A DNA stretch of 64,000 bases from contig JACPNQ010000019.1 of the NCBI GenBank assembly GCA_016185425.1, positions 1 through 64,000 of the forward strand, given 5' to 3'. Below, in pieces: positions 36,333 through 44,855 of this stretch. Source of the stretch: Acidobacteriota bacterium (GTDB lineage: Bacteria > Acidobacteriota > Terriglobia > Bryobacterales > Bryobacteraceae). The number at the start of each line of letters is the position of its first letter. Position 1 is the first letter of the stretch. Under the pieces are notes generated by a model that was given only the letters and a program-made list of their open reading frames with translations, searched no databases and was not told the DNA's origin. The translations under genes were made by a program, and so were the position numbers.

Positions 36333-36842
36333 ATGGCACTGGAATCCGTCGACCTGCTCACCCTCCTCAGACGGGCTCGCAATTCGACCCTTCCCGGCGC
36401 GAAACCGGAAGCGGCGCCCGTCGCAGTTGCGGCTGCACCGGCTCCTGACCTCGACCCGCCGGCGCAAATCACAAGAGTCGAAGCAGCGGAAGAACTTGCC
36501 GGCCTCCGCGCGGAGTTATACGCGGACGAAGTGCTGATCCGGCGCATCCTCGGCCTGCTGTACCGATGCAAGAAGAAGAATCCCAACAGCGGCTACCTCT
36601 CCATTCTCGACATGGAACGGACTCTCCACGTCGAGCGCGAAGGCGCATCGTTCGTGATGTCCTACATGAAGACACAAAAAGTCATCGAAATGGACGACAA
36701 GAGCCGCATGGCGATTACCGTTCCCGGTATCGAATACCTGCGAAGCGTACTGGGCCTGCAAACCGTGATCCCTTCGAGCGCCGCAGGCGAGGCGCCGGAA
36801 GTAGAATTAAAGGCCGAAAAAAAGCCGGTCACAGATTTCTAA
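36333..36842 (+). CDS. Winged-helix-like protein at the edge of the phage-like cluster
   Basis: A 169-residue protein I do not recognise. An Ala/Pro-rich linker (24-45) is followed by an alpha/beta domain (about 50-140) that reads like a winged helix: YRCKKKNPNSGYLSILDMER, then SFVMSYMKTQKVIEMDDKSR and a wing-like MAITVPG. It could be a DNA-binding regulator of the adjacent structural genes, or an unrelated chromosomal gene. It ends at the AT-rich patch that precedes the terminase genes. No integrase or CI-type motif is present. Confidence 0.5.
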   Translation: MALESVDLLTLLRRARNSTLPGAKPEAAPVAVAAAPAPDLDPPAQITRVEAAEELAGLRAELYADEVLIRRILGLLYRCKKKNPNSGYLSILDMERTLHVEREGASFVMSYMKTQKVIEMDDKSRMAITVPGIEYLRSVLGLQTVIPSSAAGEAPEVELKAEKKPVTDF

Positions 36843-36882
36843 AAAATATATTCTATTTATTTTCAATTACTTGAGATTTTGA
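36841..36882. promoter_or_regulatory. AT-rich patch upstream of the terminase genes
   Basis: About 42 nt of roughly 85% A+T stand out in GC-rich surroundings, directly before the TerS leader. This is where a promoter for the structural genes would be expected, but no single -35/-10 pair is convincing. The remaining 87 nt before TerS hold the ribosome site AGGAGG at 36955-36960. Confidence 0.4.
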
Positions 36883-36969
36883 CTGGCCAAAGTGCTTGGT
36901 CCGCGGTTGGTAGAGTGGGGTTGTCGAGGTGAGCCGCGCTCGGCGGCACTCGGCAGGAGGCGACACAAG

Positions 36970-37245
36970 ATGTCGAAAAAGGTGGGGGGTTCTCGCAAGA
37001 AACCCGCCAAACCTGCCGCCGCAAAGCCGAAACGCGTAAGCGCAAAGCTGACGGCGGCGCGTTTGAAGAAGATGATCAGCAGTCAGATGGACATCCTGGA
37101 ATCTGGCGGTAACGCCAGCAAGGCTTCCGTCAGTGAACTGCTGAAATTGTTGCAGGTTTACAGGGAAATGACTGCGGAACAGATCAAGGAGGTCGAGGTG
37201 AGATGGGTCGATCGGCTCCACCAAGACGAACAACCCGGGACATAG
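36970..37245 (+). CDS. Putative terminase small subunit
   Basis: A 91-residue protein with a very basic N-terminus (KKVGGSRKKPAKPAAAKPK) followed by helices (LTAARLKKMISSQMDILESG; SVSELLKLLQVYREM). Size, basic charge and position directly before the large terminase support a small-terminase (DNA recognition) role, but sequence similarity is weak. A strong AGGAGG site lies 9 nt before ATG 36970. The next gene starts inside it (43-nt overlap). Confidence 0.6.
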   Translation: MSKKVGGSRKKPAKPAAAKPKRVSAKLTAARLKKMISSQMDILESGGNASKASVSELLKLLQVYREMTAEQIKEVEVRWVDRLHQDEQPGT

Positions 37246-38504
37246 AGTACGACGCTCTACCCTCCCAGGCCAAGTTTCATCGGCTGGAAAGCCGGTTCAA
37301 AGGTTTTTCCGGGCCGGTCGGGTCCGGTAAAAGCCAGGCGCTGTGCCAGGAAGCGATCCGGTTGAGTTACGTGAATGCCGGACGGCTCGGGCTTCTGGGC
37401 GCGCCGACATTCCCGATGTTGCGGGACGCGACGCAGGCGGCGCTGTTTGAAATTCTGGACCGCTGTGAGATTCCGTACGAATTCAACAAAGCGGAGAACT
37501 TCATCGTTTTCACCGAAGTCGGTTCGAAAGTGCTGTTCCGTTCTCTTGACGATTACGAGCGGCTGCGAGGCACGAATCTCGCATGGTTCGGAATCGATGA
37601 ATTGACGTACTGCCAGGAAGAGGCTTGGTTGCGGTTGGAAGCGCGACTGCGCGATCCGCGCGCCAAGATGCTCTGCGGATATGCGGTCTGGACACCGAAA
37701 GGGTTCGACTGGGTCTACCGCCGGTTCATCTCCGAGCCGGTGGAAGGCTACGGCGTGATCCTTGCGAAACCGATGGAGAATCGCCATCTTTTGGATCAGA
37801 TTCCGGACTTTTATGAACGATTGAAGCGCAGTTACGACGCGCGCTTCTTCGCGCAGGAAGTATTGGGCAACTATCTGAACGTCACCGCCGGCCGCGCTTA
37901 CAGCGCGTTCGATCGCGCGGAAAACGTGAAGGAGCAGACCTATGACCCGCGCAAACAACTGCTGTGGGCGCTCGATTTCAACGTGAATCCGATGTGCTCA
38001 GTGGTGGCGCAGAGCGATGGCGACAAGATCCGGGTGCTGGACGAAATCGTCCTCAGCCGGGTGACGACGGAAGAGGCCTGCGTGGAGTTTGTGCGGCGGT
38101 ATCCGTTCGCGCAGCGCATTGCGATTTACGGCGACGCGTCGGGCAACCGGATGCAGACGACGGGGAGCAGCGACTACTCGATGATGCGGCGATTCTTTCA
38201 ATCGCGCGGCATGCATCATGTCGAGTATCGTGTTCCGTCGTCCAACCCGGCCGTTCGCGACCGGTTGGACATCATGAACGGAACGCTGAACAGCGCCGGC
38301 GGACAGCGGCGGTTGTTCATCGATCCGAAATGCAAGGAACTGATCACCGACCTCGAGCAGGTAGTTCTGTTGGAAGGCACGATGATCATCGACAAGACCA
38401 AGGACCCGAAACGGACGCACCTGTCGGACGCGCTCGGATACCTGGTGTGGCAGGAGCAGCGCTACCGGCAGCCGGTCGGCTTCATGGATAAGCCGCTGTT
38501 TTAG
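37203..38504 (+). CDS. terL: Phage terminase large subunit
   Basis: A 433-residue DNA-packaging motor. The ATPase domain has Walker A GPVGSGKS (37-44) and Walker B AWFGIDE (127-133). The RNaseH-like nuclease domain has its acidic triad at Asp258 (LLWALDFNVNP), Asp311 (IYGDASG) and Asp409 (HLSDALGYLVW). Both halves are intact, so packaging and headful cleavage are expected. It starts within the TerS gene and has its own AAGGAGG site at 37186-37192, 10 nt before ATG. An intact TerL argues against a simple tailocin. Confidence 0.93.
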   Translation: MGRSAPPRRTTRDIEYDALPSQAKFHRLESRFKGFSGPVGSGKSQALCQEAIRLSYVNAGRLGLLGAPTFPMLRDATQAALFEILDRCEIPYEFNKAENFIVFTEVGSKVLFRSLDDYERLRGTNLAWFGIDELTYCQEEAWLRLEARLRDPRAKMLCGYAVWTPKGFDWVYRRFISEPVEGYGVILAKPMENRHLLDQIPDFYERLKRSYDARFFAQEVLGNYLNVTAGRAYSAFDRAENVKEQTYDPRKQLLWALDFNVNPMCSVVAQSDGDKIRVLDEIVLSRVTTEEACVEFVRRYPFAQRIAIYGDASGNRMQTTGSSDYSMMRRFFQSRGMHHVEYRVPSSNPAVRDRLDIMNGTLNSAGGQRRLFIDPKCKELITDLEQVVLLEGTMIIDKTKDPKRTHLSDALGYLVWQEQRYRQPVGFMDKPLF

Positions 38505-38604
38505 TAACGAAATTTCCTGGCGACGGATGGGCCGAGGCCGCTGGAGTAATCCGGCGGCCTCACTTTTTTTCGGCGCCACGCGAGGAAGGACGTGGAGCAA
38601 TAAC

Positions 38605-40020
38605 GTGATCGAAATCAACACGGAACATCACGAATACAAGGCGCGGAATGCGCTGTGGAAACAGTATCGCGACCTCTACACGGGTGGCGCACAATTCAAA
38701 GCGCAGGCGGGCGAGTATCTCGTCCGGCGCAACCGGGAGCCAATGGGCGTCTACAACGAACGGTTGAATCACGCCTACTACGAGAACTACATCGGCTCGA
38801 TCGTCGACTGGTACGCGGCAACGCTCTTCCGCCGCGAACCGGTGATCAGTGTCGAAGGCGAAAACGAGTCCGGCCGGAAGTTTTTCAGCGCGTTCGTCGA
38901 GGACTGCGACCGCAAGGGCTCCAACCTGAGCGACTTCTTCCGCAAGCAGATTCTCGAAGCGCTGATTTACGGCTCAAGCTATACGCTTGTCGATTTTCCG
39001 CGGCAGCACAAACAACTGCAAAACCGCGCGGAAGAGGACGCTTTAGGCGCCTCAAACGCGTACCTGGTGAGCTATTCGCCAGACGAGCTCATCAACTGGT
39101 CGACCGACGAACAGGGCGAATTTGAGTGGATCGTCATCCGCACGTCACAGATGAGGCGGCAGCGGCTGGAGGATCCGGAACCGATGCTCGAAACCAACTG
39201 GCACTACTACGACCGCCAGTCGTTCCGCAGCTACCGGCAGATCAGCAAGCCCGGGATGTTCGGAACGGGTGAAGCGGCGACGGATATCACGTTGATCGAC
39301 GAAGGATTGCACGGGCTGGCGAACCAGCATCGCGTGCCGGTGTTCGAGATGCGGCTGACGGAAGGCATGTGGCTTCTGAACAAAGCGGCATCTCTGCAGC
39401 TTGAGCATTTCAACAAATCGAACGCGCTCGGCTGGGCGCTGACGATGGGGCTGTTCGCGATGCCGGTGGTTTACTCCGATCGGGAGTGGAACAAGGTTGT
39501 CGGCGACAGCTACTACATCCATCTCGGTAAGGACGACCGCTTCGGTTGGGCCGAGCCGGAAGGGCATGTCTATGAAATCGCCTCACGCAATCTGGAACGG
39601 CTGAAGGAAGAGATCTACCGGGTCTGCTATCTGCTGGCGCAGGCCGGACAGACGTCGGCCGACGGCCGGCTGATCTCCGGACTGAGCAAGCAGCGCGACT
39701 TCGCCATCACGCAGGAAGTTCTGCGCGGATACGGCGACACGGTGAAAGACGTGATTCGGCGAGTGCTGCTTGCAGTAGAGCGGGCGCGAGTGGACAACCT
39801 CTCGGTCAGCGTCTCCGGGATGGACGAGTTCGACATCGGCGATTTCTCCGCGGAAATCGAAGATGCCAGAAAGCTGCTGGAGATGGGAATCGGTTCGCCG
39901 TCCCTGCGCCGGCAGATCTACAAGAAGCTGGCCTTCAAATACCTGTGCGACGAGCGGCAGGAGTTGAAGGACACGATCGCGCGGGAGATCGATGAATGGA
40001 TGTTCCGCGAGAAACAGTAA
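38605..40020 (+). CDS. Phage portal protein
   Basis: A 471-residue protein with portal-family character: YNERLNHAYYENYIGSIVDW near the N-terminus, an alpha/beta wing (AYLVSYSPDELINWSTDEQ) and long C-terminal helices. It resembles DUF4055/SPP1-type portals. The dodecameric portal is the DNA entry channel at one capsid vertex. The GTG at 38605 was preferred over an ATG at 38527 because GGAG lies 7 nt upstream and homology-like sequence starts here. It lies 100 nt after terL. Confidence 0.8.
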   Translation: MIEINTEHHEYKARNALWKQYRDLYTGGAQFKAQAGEYLVRRNREPMGVYNERLNHAYYENYIGSIVDWYAATLFRREPVISVEGENESGRKFFSAFVEDCDRKGSNLSDFFRKQILEALIYGSSYTLVDFPRQHKQLQNRAEEDALGASNAYLVSYSPDELINWSTDEQGEFEWIVIRTSQMRRQRLEDPEPMLETNWHYYDRQSFRSYRQISKPGMFGTGEAATDITLIDEGLHGLANQHRVPVFEMRLTEGMWLLNKAASLQLEHFNKSNALGWALTMGLFAMPVVYSDREWNKVVGDSYYIHLGKDDRFGWAEPEGHVYEIASRNLERLKEEIYRVCYLLAQAGQTSADGRLISGLSKQRDFAITQEVLRGYGDTVKDVIRRVLLAVERARVDNLSVSVSGMDEFDIGDFSAEIEDARKLLEMGIGSPSLRRQIYKKLAFKYLCDERQELKDTIAREIDEWMFREKQ

Positions 40021-40032
40021 GGAGAACTAGGA

Positions 40033-40608
40033 ATGGAAGAGAACGTCATAAACGAAACGCCGAAGTCGCCTGATATCCGTGCCCTGATCCAGGACGCGAT
40101 CCGCGAGTTCGTGAGCCAGGAAACGGCGAAGAGCGAACCGGCCTACAAGGCGGAGCTTGCGGATGAACGGCGCCGGCGGGAATCGCTCGAACGCCGTATG
40201 AACGAGCTGGTGGAAGAGAATCGCCGCAGCCGGCAGATGGCCGAAGAAGCCGAACGGAACTCGGCCATCCGGACCGAACTGCAGCGGCTTGGCGTCAGCA
40301 AAGTCGACCTGGCATACAAGGCCGTGAAGGACGACATTCAGCGCGCGGAAGACGGCCGCCTAGTTGCCAGAACCGGCCAGGGCGAACTGGGAATAAAAGA
40401 ATACCTCACGCACTTTGTGAGCGAAAACCCGGAACTCCTTCCGGCCCGCATGACGGGCGGCTCGGGCGCCGGCGGCAATCAGCGGACGAGCACTTACAGC
40501 TCCTCCTTCGACCTGGACAAGATTCGTCCGGGCATGCCGAAGGAAGAGCTGGAACGCGCGCGGCAAGAGATTGCGCGAGTGGCGCAACAGTTGACGCCAA
40601 ACCTTTAA
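40033..40608 (+). CDS. Capsid scaffold-like protein
   Basis: A 191-residue charged protein. Residues 40-85 form a long Glu/Arg-rich coiled coil (ADERRRRESLERRMNELVEE), and the C-terminus is a basic/Gln-rich helix (ELERARQEIARVAQQLTPNL). This architecture and the position between portal and coat genes are typical of scaffolding proteins that shape procapsids and are then released. There is no protease signature, and no head protease is found elsewhere in the cluster, as in P22-type heads. Confidence 0.7.
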   Translation: MEENVINETPKSPDIRALIQDAIREFVSQETAKSEPAYKAELADERRRRESLERRMNELVEENRRSRQMAEEAERNSAIRTELQRLGVSKVDLAYKAVKDDIQRAEDGRLVARTGQGELGIKEYLTHFVSENPELLPARMTGGSGAGGNQRTSTYSSSFDLDKIRPGMPKEELERARQEIARVAQQLTPNL

Positions 40609-40690
40609 CGACATTGTCCGGGCGCATCAACGCCTGACGATACAACCGGCCTGGACAAGATCCAGGCCGAATTCATTTTGGGAGAGCAGA

Positions 40691-41602
40691 ATGCCTGCAA
40701 TTACCTCTTCGAACGTCGCCAATGCGATTGTGAAACTGGTGGCCGCCGACGCGTTACCCGCGTTGATGGGCAACCTCGTCATGGGGAACCTCGTAAACCG
40801 GACTTTTGAGCCGACTTTGGCTCAGGCCGGCGACACAGTCAATGTGCCGATTCCTCCGGTTCTGGTGGCGAATAACATCGCCCAGGGCGGTTCGGTCACG
40901 ACTCAGAATCCCAGCCTTGGGAATGCACAGATCGTGCTGAACACGCACGCCGAAGCCACGTTCCAGATTCCGGACGTGACCAAGGTTCTGGCGGTGCCCG
41001 ATCTTCTCCGGCTCTACATGGAGCCGGCCGTGATTGCGATCGCGGAAAAGATCGAATCCGACCTGATGAGCCTGTACTCGCAGTTTACGTCCAACCCGAT
41101 CGTGGGCAACGGCGGAACGGCGATCACGGAAGGCGCTATCGACCAGGCCGAAACGGCCTTGTTCGACGCGAAGGTTCCGGCCAGCGCGCAGAAGTATCTG
41201 ATCGTCGACGGCTCCACCTATTCGCAGTTGCGCCAGATTCCGCGCTTCTCCGAATACTCTTCGGCTGGTGAAGCCGGGATTCGCGCGATGATCGACGGCA
41301 ACGTCGGCAAGCTGAAGGACTTCTTCGTGTTCCGTTCGCAGTTCGTCACCAAGTCGGGCAGCGGCCCGGTCACGACGAACAACCTCGGGTTCGCGAAGGA
41401 CGCGATCGGCCTTGTGATGCGCCGTCTTCCGAGCCCTCTGCCCGGCACCGGCGCTGTCGCCGAATACGCCGAGCTCGGCAACTTCGGCATGCGCGTGATC
41501 ATGAGCTACCAGCCCAACACGCTGGCGCAGCAGTTCACGGTCGACGTGCTCTACGGCGCCGCGGTTCTGCGCAACAACCACGGCGTTCAGGTCCGCAGCT
41601 AA
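40691..41602 (+). CDS. Major capsid protein, P22-coat-like
   Basis: A 303-residue protein. The pattern ITSSNVANAIVKLVAADALP, NRTFEP, AGDTVNVPIPP and a late VLYGAAVLRNNHGV matches the P22 coat (gene 5) lineage of HK97-fold capsid proteins. The N-terminus shows no long delta domain, consistent with scaffold-dependent assembly. A strong ribosome site (GGGAGAG) precedes ATG 40691, and a perfect hairpin terminator follows, consistent with high, separate expression. Confidence 0.8.
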   Translation: MPAITSSNVANAIVKLVAADALPALMGNLVMGNLVNRTFEPTLAQAGDTVNVPIPPVLVANNIAQGGSVTTQNPSLGNAQIVLNTHAEATFQIPDVTKVLAVPDLLRLYMEPAVIAIAEKIESDLMSLYSQFTSNPIVGNGGTAITEGAIDQAETALFDAKVPASAQKYLIVDGSTYSQLRQIPRFSEYSSAGEAGIRAMIDGNVGKLKDFFVFRSQFVTKSGSGPVTTNNLGFAKDAIGLVMRRLPSPLPGTGAVAEYAELGNFGMRVIMSYQPNTLAQQFTVDVLYGAAVLRNNHGVQVRS

Positions 41603-41630
41603 TCACTGCGGCTCTGCGATGAGCAACGGA

Positions 41631-41667
41631 AAAGGGAGGCGTCAAGCGGCGCCTCCCTTTCCTATTT
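41631..41667 (+). terminator. Hairpin terminator after the capsid gene
   Basis: AAAGGGAGGCG (41631-41641) and CGCCTCCCTTT (41650-41660) form a perfect 11-bp stem with an 8-nt loop, followed by a T-rich stretch (TTTCCTATTT). It lies inside the structural cluster, so it probably attenuates transcription into the tail genes and boosts coat protein relative to them. Confidence 0.8.
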
Positions 41668-41680
41668 AGAGAGGAATCCT

Positions 41681-42013
41681 ATGAACCTGAAAGACTACTA
41701 CCGCGAGATCGCGGAGCGGGAAGCGGAGATCGCGGACGAATTTGTCTTCCTCGTCAGCCTGAGGACGGAGAACGGCGGGCGAGAGGGTGTGGTGTCCGAG
41801 GTCAACCGGAGAACCGCCGCGCAGATGATTGTCGACAAAATGGCCCGCCTGGCAACGCCGGACGAGGTGGAAGAGATTCTGGCCGGGCGCGAGCAACTCG
41901 AGCGGCGGAAGGAAGAGGCCGCACTGCAAGCGCGCCTGCGGCGGGTGATACAGGCCGAAGAAGAACTGACCGAGTTGAAGAAGCAGATTCAACCGGTGCG
42001 CCAGGGCAAGTGA
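41681..42013 (+). CDS. Small coiled-coil protein of the phage-like cluster
   Basis: A 110-residue, strongly charged and mostly helical protein (LEDYYREIAEREAEI-like start; REQLERRKEEAALQARLRR near the middle). It matches nothing I recognise. Position after the coat gene suggests a head-completion or neck accessory role. Ribosome site GAGAGGA lies just before ATG 41681, and the next gene follows after 10 nt. Confidence 0.6.
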   Translation: MNLKDYYREIAEREAEIADEFVFLVSLRTENGGREGVVSEVNRRTAAQMIVDKMARLATPDEVEEILAGREQLERRKEEAALQARLRRVIQAEEELTELKKQIQPVRQGK

Positions 42014-42023
42014 GGAGACGGAT

Positions 42024-42770
42024 ATGGCTCTTTTTGTGGATGGAAACCCCTCACAGATTTTCGATTTGGCGATCTTCGAGAGCGCAATCGTGGAAGTAGC
42101 GGCGACGGAGGGCATCGACCTGACGGCGAAGCTGACAATCGCAGCGATGGAACTCGGCCTGGACCTCCAGCGGTTCCTGGTGAATACGCCCGGCGGACAA
42201 CAGTTCTCACTCGGCCACGTTGCGGTCACCGATGGATTGCGGATGTGGCACACCATGCTCGCGCTGGCGGCCACGTATCGCGACGCCCATTTCCAACAAC
42301 TCAACGACCGCCACAAGGCGAAGTGGAAGGAGTATGAGCGGCTGGCGCGCGAGACCGGGCGCGCGGTGCTCGAGACCGGCGTCGGCCTGGTGTTCCGTCC
42401 ATTGACAAAGCCGGTACAACCGCTACTCGGGCAATTGGCGGGTTCGCAACCGGCGCGCACTTACTATGTGCGGGTTGCGTGGGTGGACGAGAAGGGGACG
42501 GAAAGTTCCCCCAGCGAGACGGCGGCGATCACGACACAGGAAGGCACCGCTCTGACTGTGCGCGCCATCGGCGCGCCGCTGTCCGCGCAGGGCTGGAACG
42601 TGTACGTTGGCCTGCTCGACGACCAGACGCAGAAACAAAACAACGCGCCGCTGGCGCTTGGCACGACGTGGACACTGCCATCGACGGGGTTGGTGGAAGG
42701 CTCGGCGCCCGGAAACGGACAAACGCCGGAACACTATCTGCGGCACATTCCTGTGCTGCAACGGGGGTAA
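42024..42770 (+). CDS. Structural protein with C-terminal Fn3/Ig-like domain
   Basis: A 248-residue protein. Residues 1-135 are helical with no clear family. Residues about 140-240 form a beta-sandwich-like domain (ARTYYVRVAWVDEKGTESSP; GWNVYVGLLDDQ). A related domain recurs in the large hub protein (VLYYAVTGVDTDGAESGLSF; FHVYRGNSPQQLHRIA). Such domains decorate phage surfaces and may bind cell-envelope glycans. The N-terminal part may be the head-tail connector; this is inference from position. Confidence 0.6.
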   Translation: MALFVDGNPSQIFDLAIFESAIVEVAATEGIDLTAKLTIAAMELGLDLQRFLVNTPGGQQFSLGHVAVTDGLRMWHTMLALAATYRDAHFQQLNDRHKAKWKEYERLARETGRAVLETGVGLVFRPLTKPVQPLLGQLAGSQPARTYYVRVAWVDEKGTESSPSETAAITTQEGTALTVRAIGAPLSAQGWNVYVGLLDDQTQKQNNAPLALGTTWTLPSTGLVEGSAPGNGQTPEHYLRHIPVLQRG

Positions 42771-42774
42771 AGGT

Positions 42775-43269
42775 ATGGCACAGATCGGAACTATCGCAGT
42801 CCAAAAAGCGGCGGGACTCCTGCGCGCGCCCGCCGGCTTGCAGGCCGGTCTGGCAGCGATCGCGCAGGCGAACCAGGTGACACTGCCGGCGATCGAGCTG
42901 GCGCAGATCATCTCGCAGAACGTGCCCGCCGACGTAATCGAAAAGAGCGCGGGAACGAAGTATCCCGCGTTCCACATTTATTGCGAAAAGCTGCAGAACA
43001 CACTGCGAGAGAAGTTCCGGCAGTTTTCCGGAACCGCGACCCTGAGTGTGGATGTGCGCATTTCGCACGACCGCCTGGAAGGGCTGGACCTGAAGGTGCA
43101 GTATTACGTCGACGCGCTGACGCATGTACTCGACGCGAACCGCGGCGACTGGGGCAAGGGCCTCTTCTACACCGGCGGCTACACGGTGGCTTATCAACCC
43201 GTCAAACATGGCGGCAAGAATTTTCTCCAGACCGCGAAGGTGAGCTTCGACGTTCAGGTGAGCGTATAA
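42775..43269 (+). CDS. Probable tail-completion/terminator protein
   Basis: A 164-residue protein (IAVQKAAGLLRAPAGLQAGL; KYPAFHIYCEKLQNTLREKF; VQYYVDALTHVL). No strong family match is recognised. Size, alpha/beta character and location between connector genes and the tail-tube candidate fit the tail terminator that caps the tube. GGGGGTAAAGGT precedes ATG 42775, 4 nt after the previous stop. Confidence 0.5.
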   Translation: MAQIGTIAVQKAAGLLRAPAGLQAGLAAIAQANQVTLPAIELAQIISQNVPADVIEKSAGTKYPAFHIYCEKLQNTLREKFRQFSGTATLSVDVRISHDRLEGLDLKVQYYVDALTHVLDANRGDWGKGLFYTGGYTVAYQPVKHGGKNFLQTAKVSFDVQVSV

Positions 43270-43313
43270 CCGGGCGCGAAGCGCCTGCAATTTCGCAACA
43301 GGAAGGCACAGAC

Positions 43314-44486
43314 ATGGCTTGTTATATTTCCTCCAATCAAAACCGTTTTTACGCGGCGCTGGAGACCGGTTTCGGCACGGTGACCGCGGCGGCGGCGGAA
43401 AACAGAATTCCGGCAATCAAGCTGGGCATCCAGCATGAAACCGTTCAAGGTCCGCGCCGCGATAAGACCGGCAGCCGCACACGCGGCGGTATTCCATCGG
43501 GCGCGCGGACGCGCACGCGCTACCAGGTCTCGACGTATATGACGAACTGGGCGAACGTCAACGGCGAGCCGTCGTACGGTCCGTTGATTCGCGGCGCGCT
43601 GGGCGCCGCGCCGGTGCTCGACGGCGGCAAGACAGTGGCGTCGGTGGGTACGAACAATCGCATCACGTTTGGCGCGGCTCACGGCATGAGCGCGGGCCAG
43701 GCGGTCAGCTTCGGCGGCGAGATCCGCTTCGTCGCGGCGGTGATCAACGCGACCACGGTCGAATTGAACGCTCCTTTCTCGCTGACGCCGACGGCCGGCT
43801 CTCCGCTCAATCCGACGATCACCTATGGACCGGCGACGCAACTGCCGAGCGTAAGCATTTACGACTACTGGAGCCCGGCGACGGCTGTACAGCGGATTGT
43901 GTCCGGAGCGGGCGTCGACAAGATGAAGATCAAGGTCAACTCCGACTATCACGAGTTCGAGTTTGCGGGCGAAGCACGGGATCTCATTGACAGCGCGAGC
44001 TTCGCGGCGGGACTCGGCGGACTGAGCGCATTCCCGGAGGAACCGGCTGCAGAGGGCCTTGCGTATGAGATCATCCCCGGCCATATCGGCCAGGTGTGGA
44101 TTGGCGCAGGTCCGGACCAGTTCCTCACGCTGACCGAGGCTGAGATCGAGATCGTCAACAACGTCGATATGCGGAAGCGGGAGTTCGGCTTCGCCGGGCC
44201 GACCTGCATCGCGGCGGGCGAGCGCGAAGCCGGTATCAAGTTCCGTCTCTACGAAAAGGACGATGCCAAGACGATCGGGCTCTATCAGGCGGCGAAGAAC
44301 CGTACACCGATTCCGGTGATGATCCAGCTTGGACAGAGCGCCGGCCAGTTGTGCGGCATCTACATGCCGGGCGTCATTCCGGAAGTTCCGGAGTTCGACG
44401 ACCGCAATCCGCGGCTGGAGTGGAACTTCTCGCTGAGCACCGCGCAGGGTTCTGTAGACGACGAAATTCAAATCGCCTTCGCATAA
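43314..44486 (+). CDS. Probable major tail (tube) protein
   Basis: A 390-residue protein (MACYISSNQNRFYAALETGF; GIQHETVQGPRRDKTGSRTR). Beta-rich sequence in the N-terminal and C-terminal parts (LEWNFSLSTAQGSVDDEIQI) flanks an inserted domain of about 60 residues (RITFGAAHGMSAGQAVSFGG). Location just upstream of the G/GT pair is where siphophages keep the tail-tube gene. AGGAAGG lies 8 nt before ATG 43314. A longer upstream frame is a shadow of the previous gene. Confidence 0.65.
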   Translation: MACYISSNQNRFYAALETGFGTVTAAAAENRIPAIKLGIQHETVQGPRRDKTGSRTRGGIPSGARTRTRYQVSTYMTNWANVNGEPSYGPLIRGALGAAPVLDGGKTVASVGTNNRITFGAAHGMSAGQAVSFGGEIRFVAAVINATTVELNAPFSLTPTAGSPLNPTITYGPATQLPSVSIYDYWSPATAVQRIVSGAGVDKMKIKVNSDYHEFEFAGEARDLIDSASFAAGLGGLSAFPEEPAAEGLAYEIIPGHIGQVWIGAGPDQFLTLTEAEIEIVNNVDMRKREFGFAGPTCIAAGEREAGIKFRLYEKDDAKTIGLYQAAKNRTPIPVMIQLGQSAGQLCGIYMPGVIPEVPEFDDRNPRLEWNFSLSTAQGSVDDEIQIAFA

Positions 44487-44489
44487 GCC

Positions 44490-44855
44490 ATGCACTACGA
44501 AAGCTACCTCACGGTGGAATCGCGCGCCTGCCACGGCGTGCGATTCCGGGTGCGACGCCTGTCGCTGGCCCGACGAATGGAACTGGTTCGACTGATCCGG
44601 GAGACCGGCGAGAAGCTGGCGTTTCACATGGCCGGGGACAGCGTGATCGACGCCGCGCAGGCGGCCGGGATTCGCGCCCGCATGGACGCGCTCTACATTC
44701 GCTGGGGACTGGATGAGATTTCCGGCCTGACGATCGACGGCGAGCCGGCGACGATAGAGAACCTGCTGGAGCGCGGGCCGGATTCACTGGCGCGCGAGAT
44801 CGTCGATGCGGTCAAGGGCGAACTCTTCCTTGACGAGGACGAACGAAAAAACTAA
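44490..44855 (+). CDS. Tail assembly chaperone, G-like (zero-frame product)
   Basis: A 121-residue acidic helical protein (RRLSLARRMELVRLIRETGE; LYIRWGLDEISGLTIDGEPA). It lies between tail-tube and tape-measure candidates, the place of lambda gpG, and starts 3 nt after the tail-tube stop. Its last codons are GAA CGA AAA AAC TAA: the A AAA AAC heptamer in the reading phase needed for -1 slippage lies directly before the stop. A minority of ribosomes should continue into the T frame. Confidence 0.8.
   Translation: MHYESYLTVESRACHGVRFRVRRLSLARRMELVRLIRETGEKLAFHMAGDSVIDAAQAAGIRARMDALYIRWGLDEISGLTIDGEPATIENLLERGPDSLAREIVDAVKGELFLDEDERKN

Noticed and set aside
43254..44627. Long minus-strand frame (457 codons) inside the tail region
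   Set aside because: Arg/His-rich, low-information translation antisense to the tail-tube and G genes; typical GC-rich shadow frame. The same holds for 46444-47691 (minus) and 14393-15775 (plus).
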